64,000 nucleotides of DNA. It comes from JBBATK01 sp044224515 (GTDB taxonomy: Bacteria; Bacteroidota; Ignavibacteria; Kapaibacteriales; NICIL-2). The stretch covers positions 310,001 to 374,000 of the forward strand of contig JBGAKH010000004.1 in the NCBI GenBank assembly GCA_044224515.1, read 5' to 3'. A program made the translations under genes and the position numbers. A model generated the notes under the pieces. That model searched no databases. It saw only the letters and a list, made by a program, of their open reading frames with translations, and was not told the origin of the DNA. This document shows positions 59,653 to 64,000 of the stretch, piece by piece (the stretch's first letter is position 1; the number at the start of each line of letters is the position of its first letter).

Positions 59653-61566
59653 TTATGCGGCCGGGTTTTCAGAGCCTTCTGCCTTGGCATCGTCAGCCGC
59701 AGGAGTCGGACTTTCCGCAGCGACAACTGCTTCGATAGCCGCAACTTCCTCAGGTGCAATGCTCGGAGCCACACCATCCGCAACGTACTTTTCAGCGTTC
59801 GGAACCGGGTGGTTCGAGTTATAGGCAGCAATGATTTCTTGATCTTTACCCTTCAGTGCATCGACTGCAGAAAGCACGATCTTCTTTGACTCCTTGTCGA
59901 ACTCGACAACCTTCAAAGGAAGTGCGTCGCCAACGTGGAAGAAGTCTGCAATACTGCGAACCGGAGCGAAGGACAATTGTGAAGACGGAACAAATCCGTC
60001 AACACCCTCAGGCATTTCAACGATGACACCCTTGTCGATGATGCGAACGATCTTTCCTTCGGTTTCTGTACCGACGGTGAAGCGCTCAGCAAATACATCC
60101 CACGGATTTTCGCTGATTTGTTTGTGTCCGAGAGAAATACGACGGTGTTCCGGATCAACGCTGAGAACGATAACTTCAAGTGAATCACCCTTCTTCACGA
60201 ATTCACCTGGGTGGCGAATCTTCTTGGTCCATGACAAGTCGGAAATGTGCACCAGACCGTCAACGCCTGCTTCGAGTTCAACGAAGACACCGAAGTTGGT
60301 AAGGTTACGAACGATACCCTTGTGGATGGAACCAATAGGATACTTGTTCATAAGGTCTTGCCAAGGATCCGGCTCGAGCTGCTTGATACCAAGAGCGAGC
60401 TTGCGGTTGTCACGATCGATGTTGAGCACGATGGCTTCGAGCATCTGACCGAGCGATACCAACTGTGAAGGATGCTTGATGTGTTGTGTCCACGACATTT
60501 CACTGATGTGGATCAAACCTTCAACACCCTTTTCAATTTCGATGAAGACACCGTAATCGGTGATGCTTACAACCTTACCGCTAACCTTGACACCCGGCTC
60601 GTACTTCTCGCCGATAGTATCCCATGGGTGCGGTGTGAGTTGCTTCATACCGAGAGAAATACGCTTCTTCTCTTGATCGAAGTCCAATACGGCAACCTTG
60701 ACTTGTTCGTCGAGGCTAACGATTTCAGAGGGGTGATTGACACGACCCCATGAAAGATCCGTGATGTGCACAAGACCGTCCACACCGCCAAGATCCACGA
60801 ACACACCGAAGTCTGCAATGGCCTTGACAACACCTTCGAGAACGAGACCCTTCTCGAGGGAGCTGATGATCTTGCCGCGTTGTTCGGAGATCTGCTCTTC
60901 AAGAAGAATCTTGTGGCTCACTACGACATTTTCGCTCGGGTTGTTGACCTTCACGACGCGAACGTCGATCGTCTTACCAACCCAGACGTCGAAATCACGA
61001 ACCGGACGGACGTCAATTTGCGAACCGGGCAAAAATGCTTCGATACCAAGCAAATCGACAACCATTCCACCCTTGATACGACGAAGAATGCGTACCGGAA
61101 TGACGTCTTGTTTTTCGTAGTGCGACATGATGTCGTTCCAGGTCTTCATGAAGTCGGCACGACGGCGTGACAACACCAAGCGACCCAATGAATCTTCCAT
61201 CTTGTCGACAAAGACATCGATCTCTTCACCGATCATCAAGCTGTCTGCCGCAACTGAGAATTCAGCGCGCGGAACAACACCCAATGACTTGAATCCGATG
61301 TCTACTAAAATTTCATCTTTCGAAATGGCTACCACGCGGCCGTGAACCATTTCATCTTCTTTGATCTGTGTCATCTTGGTCGACAACATCTTCTCAAAAG
61401 AATCGTTGTCTAGACCGTTAAAGTCAAGATCTAAATCACCCTCAAGAATTGCTGCGAGGGTACTTTTTTTGGACAATTGAACCGGGGTCTCATCCATTTC
61501 ATGCTGTACAGCTTCTTGGACTGCTTCGACCGGTTTTTCATCCATCGGTTGTGCTGTTTCTGACAT
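59653..61566 (-). CDS. rpsA: 30S ribosomal protein S1
   Basis: Binds mRNA at the 30S subunit and helps start translation. From ATG 61566 it has 637 residues and at least six S1 (OB-fold) repeats, visible by their recurring GVFVDLGGVDGLVHITDLSW-type cores (for example GVFIEIEKGVEGLIHISEMSW and GVFVELEAGVDGLVHISDLSW). The N-terminal 60 residues and the C-terminal Ala/Glu-rich tail are variable. S1 is important in Bacteroidota, where strong Shine-Dalgarno sites are rare. A textbook Bacteroidota promoter precedes it and a strong terminator follows it, so it is monocistronic. Confidence 0.95.
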   Translation of the reverse strand: MSETAQPMDEKPVEAVQEAVQHEMDETPVQLSKKSTLAAILEGDLDLDFNGLDNDSFEKMLSTKMTQIKEDEMVHGRVVAISKDEILVDIGFKSLGVVPRAEFSVAADSLMIGEEIDVFVDKMEDSLGRLVLSRRRADFMKTWNDIMSHYEKQDVIPVRILRRIKGGMVVDLLGIEAFLPGSQIDVRPVRDFDVWVGKTIDVRVVKVNNPSENVVVSHKILLEEQISEQRGKIISSLEKGLVLEGVVKAIADFGVFVDLGGVDGLVHITDLSWGRVNHPSEIVSLDEQVKVAVLDFDQEKKRISLGMKQLTPHPWDTIGEKYEPGVKVSGKVVSITDYGVFIEIEKGVEGLIHISEMSWTQHIKHPSQLVSLGQMLEAIVLNIDRDNRKLALGIKQLEPDPWQDLMNKYPIGSIHKGIVRNLTNFGVFVELEAGVDGLVHISDLSWTKKIRHPGEFVKKGDSLEVIVLSVDPEHRRISLGHKQISENPWDVFAERFTVGTETEGKIVRIIDKGVIVEMPEGVDGFVPSSQLSFAPVRSIADFFHVGDALPLKVVEFDKESKKIVLSAVDALKGKDQEIIAAYNSNHPVPNAEKYVADGVAPSIAPEEVAAIEAVVAAESPTPAADDAKAEGSENPAA

Positions 61567-61654
61567 AGAAAAACTAGGTGAACTCACTCACAGTGCTGCG
61601 TTCTGTGATGGCTCATAGATATAGTGATACATGCTCACGCAGCGAGAAGGATTA

Positions 61655-61684
61655 CAAAGATAGCGCTAAGACGGGAAATATCAA
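61655..61684 (-). promoter_or_regulatory. Bacteroidota-type promoter of rpsA
   Basis: On the minus strand TTG (61682-61684), 19 nt, then TATCTTTG (61655-61662), an exact fit to the TTG-N19-TAnnTTTG promoter known for Bacteroidota sigma factors. It leaves a leader of about 80 nt. Confidence 0.7.
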
Positions 61685-61737
61685 GCATCTGGAGCAGTTC
61701 CAGTGAATTGGCTAAGGGCTTGGCACTGCTGTCTGTG

Positions 61738-61745
61738 TATCTTTG
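61738..61745 (+). promoter_or_regulatory. Bacteroidota -7 element before the LptF/LptG gene
   Basis: TATCTTTG on the plus strand, divergent from the rpsA promoter. The nearest TTG is only 15 bp upstream, so spacing is suboptimal. It lies 120 bp before the ATG at 61866. Confidence 0.4.
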
Positions 61746-61865
61746 CCCGGCTGCGCGCGCGCCTCGAGCAAGCTCTGCGCTAGAGCTCTACGTGCTGAAA
61801 CCTTGTTTTCTAGTGAATTTTCAGGTGTATAGCTCGCGCCACTATTCTTGAAACGTGTCGATCCG

Positions 61866-62957
61866 ATGAACAAAATTGACCGCTACGTCTTAAAAAGCTT
61901 CGTGCAAACACTGCTGTTTGCCGTCATCGCTCTGTGCGTCATCTTCTTGGTTGTTAATCTCATGGAAAGTCTGGACGGCTTTCTGGATCACAAGGCGACC
62001 GCTCAAGCCATTGCCCAATACTACCTGTATTTCCTACCGCAAATCATTAAGCTCATCTTCCCTATTGCCATGCTGATGGCAAGTCTGTTTGCCATCGGCA
62101 AGCATTCTGGCGCTAACGAAATCACCGCAATGAAAACCTCCGGGATGAGTTTGTATCGATTGATGACTCCAATCGTTATACTCAGCGCCCTGATTAGCTT
62201 TGGCCAGCTGTACTTCAATGGTTGGGTTGTACCTAGAGCAACGACAAAAATGCTGGCAATCGACCGTAAGTATTTGGGTAAGGGAGGTGCGGTCACGGAA
62301 ACGCAAGTATACAATCTCTACTTTCGTGACACACCCCTTCGTAATGTCGTAATGAGTTCTTACGACGAAATACAACGCTCAGGCGCTATGATGACTGTTG
62401 AGGACTATGCTCAAGAGCAACAGCCTCGTGTTCTCAGGCGACTCGATGCTCGATTGTTTCGGTGGGACTCGACGCAATCGTGTTGGTTGCTTTCTCAAGT
62501 CTTTGAGCGCTCGATCGACGCTAAAGGTGAAGTGAGCGTGAATTGGCATGAGCAAGACACTGTTCGACTTCTGATGTCGCACTCCTCCATTGTAAGCTTG
62601 CAACGAACAACTGACGAGATGACTCTGGATGAGTTGCGTGAATACATTGCTGTACTGGAACGAGGTGGAAAAGACGTGAGAATGAAACGTATCGACTACT
62701 TTGGACAGTATGCCTTTCCATTCGCCGATTTAATTGTGGTTCTCTTCGGTGTTCCTTTTGCCTCAATTCGAAAGAAAGGTGGTATCGCCGTAGAGATAGC
62801 CACCGCTATGACAGTGAGCTTCGTCTACCTCGTTTTCACGAAGATTTCTCAGTCCCTTGGATTCGAACTAAATCTGTCCCCAATAAGCGTTGCATGGTCA
62901 GCCAATGCCCTCTTTTTACTTGTCGCTCTCGCCAACCTCTACCGCACACGCACCTAG
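61866..62957 (+). CDS. LptF/LptG-family LPS export permease
   Basis: Inner-membrane permease that, with LptB ATPase, extracts lipopolysaccharide for transport to LptD. It has 363 residues from ATG 61866 (MNKIDRYVLKSFVQTLLF). Helices are at about 10-35, 55-80 and 95-120, a periplasmic beta-jellyroll spans about 130-270, and three more helices follow (280-363), with a DLIVVLFGVPFASIRKKGG loop. YjgP/YjgQ family membership is clear; LptF or LptG cannot be told apart. LptD lies 10 kb away. Confidence 0.88.
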   Translation: MNKIDRYVLKSFVQTLLFAVIALCVIFLVVNLMESLDGFLDHKATAQAIAQYYLYFLPQIIKLIFPIAMLMASLFAIGKHSGANEITAMKTSGMSLYRLMTPIVILSALISFGQLYFNGWVVPRATTKMLAIDRKYLGKGGAVTETQVYNLYFRDTPLRNVVMSSYDEIQRSGAMMTVEDYAQEQQPRVLRRLDARLFRWDSTQSCWLLSQVFERSIDAKGEVSVNWHEQDTVRLLMSHSSIVSLQRTTDEMTLDELREYIAVLERGGKDVRMKRIDYFGQYAFPFADLIVVLFGVPFASIRKKGGIAVEIATAMTVSFVYLVFTKISQSLGFELNLSPISVAWSANALFLLVALANLYRTRT

Positions 62958-63271
62958 TGGTCTATTGCCCCTAATCTGTCACCTGTGTGCATACGGCTCC
63001 TAGGTCTTCGCAACCCTTTCTACAGTCACGGTTGTTGTATCGTAGTGCTAAAGTCTTTCGTCTTCTTTTTTTTGTTTGGAAGAGACCCGGATTGCAGCCT
63101 CCAACGACCCTAAAGTCGCTTGAGACTCTCTTCTCTATGGTCCAGCTGCGCTGTCCCTTGAACGATTCAAAACCTTCGCTTCGAGTCCATACCTTGCAAC
63201 ACCACGCACCTTTCCAAGAGTTTTAAGGGAGTAATAAAAGACAGGAACGTTTTGACACGAAAGGTCATACA

Positions 63272-63300
63272 TTGACACGCCGAGAGTTCGAGTTTAGCAT
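63272..63300 (+). promoter_or_regulatory. Sigma-70-like promoter
   Basis: TTGACA (63272-63277), 17 bp, then TAGCAT (63295-63300): a perfect -35 box with optimal spacing and a 4/6 -10 box. It would give a leader of about 170 nt before the gene at 63481. Confidence 0.4.
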
Positions 63301-63382
63301 AGGTTTAATTGCTAGTTTCGAGACCGATACAGTAAGCCGGGATCAAAGTTCTTATCATTAAGCACGATCTTTTGTTTAACTC

Positions 63383-63399
63383 ATGAATCCACGACGAAT
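63383..63399 (+). repeat. Duplicated gene start upstream of the last gene
   Basis: ATGAATCCACGACGAAT matches 16 of 17 bases of the start of the gene at 63481 (ATGAATGCACGACGAAT), 98 bp upstream. Read from its ATG, this copy is MNPRRI and then a stop. It may be a decayed duplicate or a short leader ORF. Confidence 0.55.
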
Positions 63400-63480
63400 T
63401 TAGAATTCGTTTCCCGGTTTACTACACCATGAGCTTTTTACTCGAAGCTCTTTGCCGCAGCACTTTTTGAGGAGAACACC

Positions 63481-64000
63481 ATGAATGCACGACGAATACT
63501 ACAGCTCGCTCTATTTCTGGCGATTGCTTCCACCGGGCTCTATGCCATGGACAGTGTCCGTGTGATTAGCAGCTTTTATCATGATACAGAAAGTATTGAA
63601 ACGTTTAAATCAAGTTCACACGGTGATACAGTGTGTATTGTTTATGGTGCGGCCATACGCAGCGATGACAACAACATTAAGCTCTCGCATTTGAGGGTTC
63701 GAAGCTGGAACTCACGGAGCGGAGCATCGTTGTCTACGCAGAACTTCTTTCACAAGCAGGATGCCGACGAGGCGGCTACCTACCAAGTTGGACAATTAAA
63801 TGGCACACCACATTTAGTTTATACGCCTGATGTCAAGACGCTGACCATGGTAAACGCTGTGAACGGTACGGTTGTTCATCAATATCCCATCGATGACACT
63901 ATTCGTAACGTGTACATGTCTCCGGATTTTACGCACGCGGTTGTGTGCACCAAAGACGATCGTTACTCCATCATGAACGTCGTTAGTGGTGAGGTTATTC
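63481..64000 (+). CDS. Secreted protein of unknown function, 3' truncated by the window
   Basis: An open frame of at least 173 codons from ATG 63481, preceded by GAGGAG 6 nt upstream and cut by the window end. A signal peptide is clear (ARRILQLALFLAIASTGLYA, then MDSVRV). The rest is beta-rich, with repeating short strands such as HLVYTPDVKTLTMVNAVNGT and VYMSPDFTHAVVCTKDD. These look like blades of a WD40/quinoprotein-like propeller. Given the neighbourhood it may be another T9SS-exported protein, but the C-terminal sorting domain would lie outside the window. Confidence 0.7.
   Translation, partial: MNARRILQLALFLAIASTGLYAMDSVRVISSFYHDTESIETFKSSSHGDTVCIVYGAAIRSDDNNIKLSHLRVRSWNSRSGASLSTQNFFHKQDADEAATYQVGQLNGTPHLVYTPDVKTLTMVNAVNGTVVHQYPIDDTIRNVYMSPDFTHAVVCTKDDRYSIMNVVSGEVI

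Larger units (their letters stand above)
62958..63480 (+). other. Intergenic region before the last gene
   Basis: About 520 bp without a complete gene. It contains a sigma-70-like promoter (63272-63300), a short inverted repeat ACGAATT-TAG-AATTCGT (about 63393-63409) and an imperfect copy of the next gene's first codons (63383-63399). Confidence 0.5.

Noticed and set aside
59894..60448. A plus-strand frame of 184 codons inside rpsA
   Set aside because: Antisense to the highly conserved S1 repeats; a by-product of repeated codons.
62958..63480. Possible tRNA in the gap (a TTCGAGTCC-like stretch near 63180)
   Set aside because: No matching acceptor or anticodon stems could be built around it.

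Overview
The window looks like a chromosomal segment of a Gram-negative, flagellated, aerobically respiring member of the wider Bacteroidota (Chlorobi / Ignavibacteria / Kapabacteria side). This is inferred from a combination of features. Large secreted proteins end in type IX secretion (T9SS) sorting domains. There is an alternative complex III plus caa3-type oxidase operon, an LptD/LptF-type outer-membrane system and a DUF2723 membrane protein. Several promoters carry the Bacteroidota -7 motif TAnnTTTG, yet there is a full flagellar rod/hook gene run, which most core Bacteroidota lack. No phage, insertion sequence, CRISPR array, rRNA or tRNA was recognised.

Layout. 1-9074: two tandem giant paralogous secreted proteins (VWA, ASH-like Ig domains, beta-propeller, T9SS tail), each followed by a strong terminator. 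9381-17938: flagellar genes flgF-flgG-flgA-flgH-flgI, then flgJ(SLT)-flgN-flgK-flgL, with a good sigma-54 promoter ahead of flgF. 18128-28773: a DHH phosphoesterase (minus), a PASTA protein, a DUF2723 membrane protein (minus), an M15 peptidase, and a three-gene efflux set (HlyD adaptor, MacB-like permease, TolC-like channel) with no ATPase gene beside it.

29107-43757 (minus strand) is one long respiratory operon. In transcription order it runs: lipoprotein cytochrome c, coxB, coxA, ctaB, coxC, subunit IV, SCO copper chaperone, DUF420 protein, a small CPSCK membrane protein, then actA-B-C-D-E-F. Together these would take electrons from quinol through complex III and a cytochrome c to an A2-type haem-copper oxidase, and supply haem O and copper assembly factors. 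It ends at a perfect 34-bp palindrome.

44197-47490 (minus): a PTPS-family enzyme, folE, rnhB, pyrC (pterin and pyrimidine metabolism). 47627-53249 (plus): a LolB/DUF4292-like secreted protein, LptD, and a VWA-OmpA-SPOR envelope protein. 53320-61566 (minus): DUF486 protein, trxB, gyrA, cinA and rpsA. 61866-62957 (plus): an LptF/LptG permease, divergent from rpsA. 63481 to the end: the start of a secreted protein of unknown function, cut by the window edge.

The most noteworthy items are the tandem VWA/T9SS proteins, the VWA-OmpA-SPOR fusion, the small CPSCK protein inside the respiratory operon, the FlgH without a lipobox, the FolE plus C-x5-HGH PTPS pair that hints at biopterin synthesis, and several unexplained repeat or operator-like elements in intergenic DNA. 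I did not find a clear new defence or mobile system.
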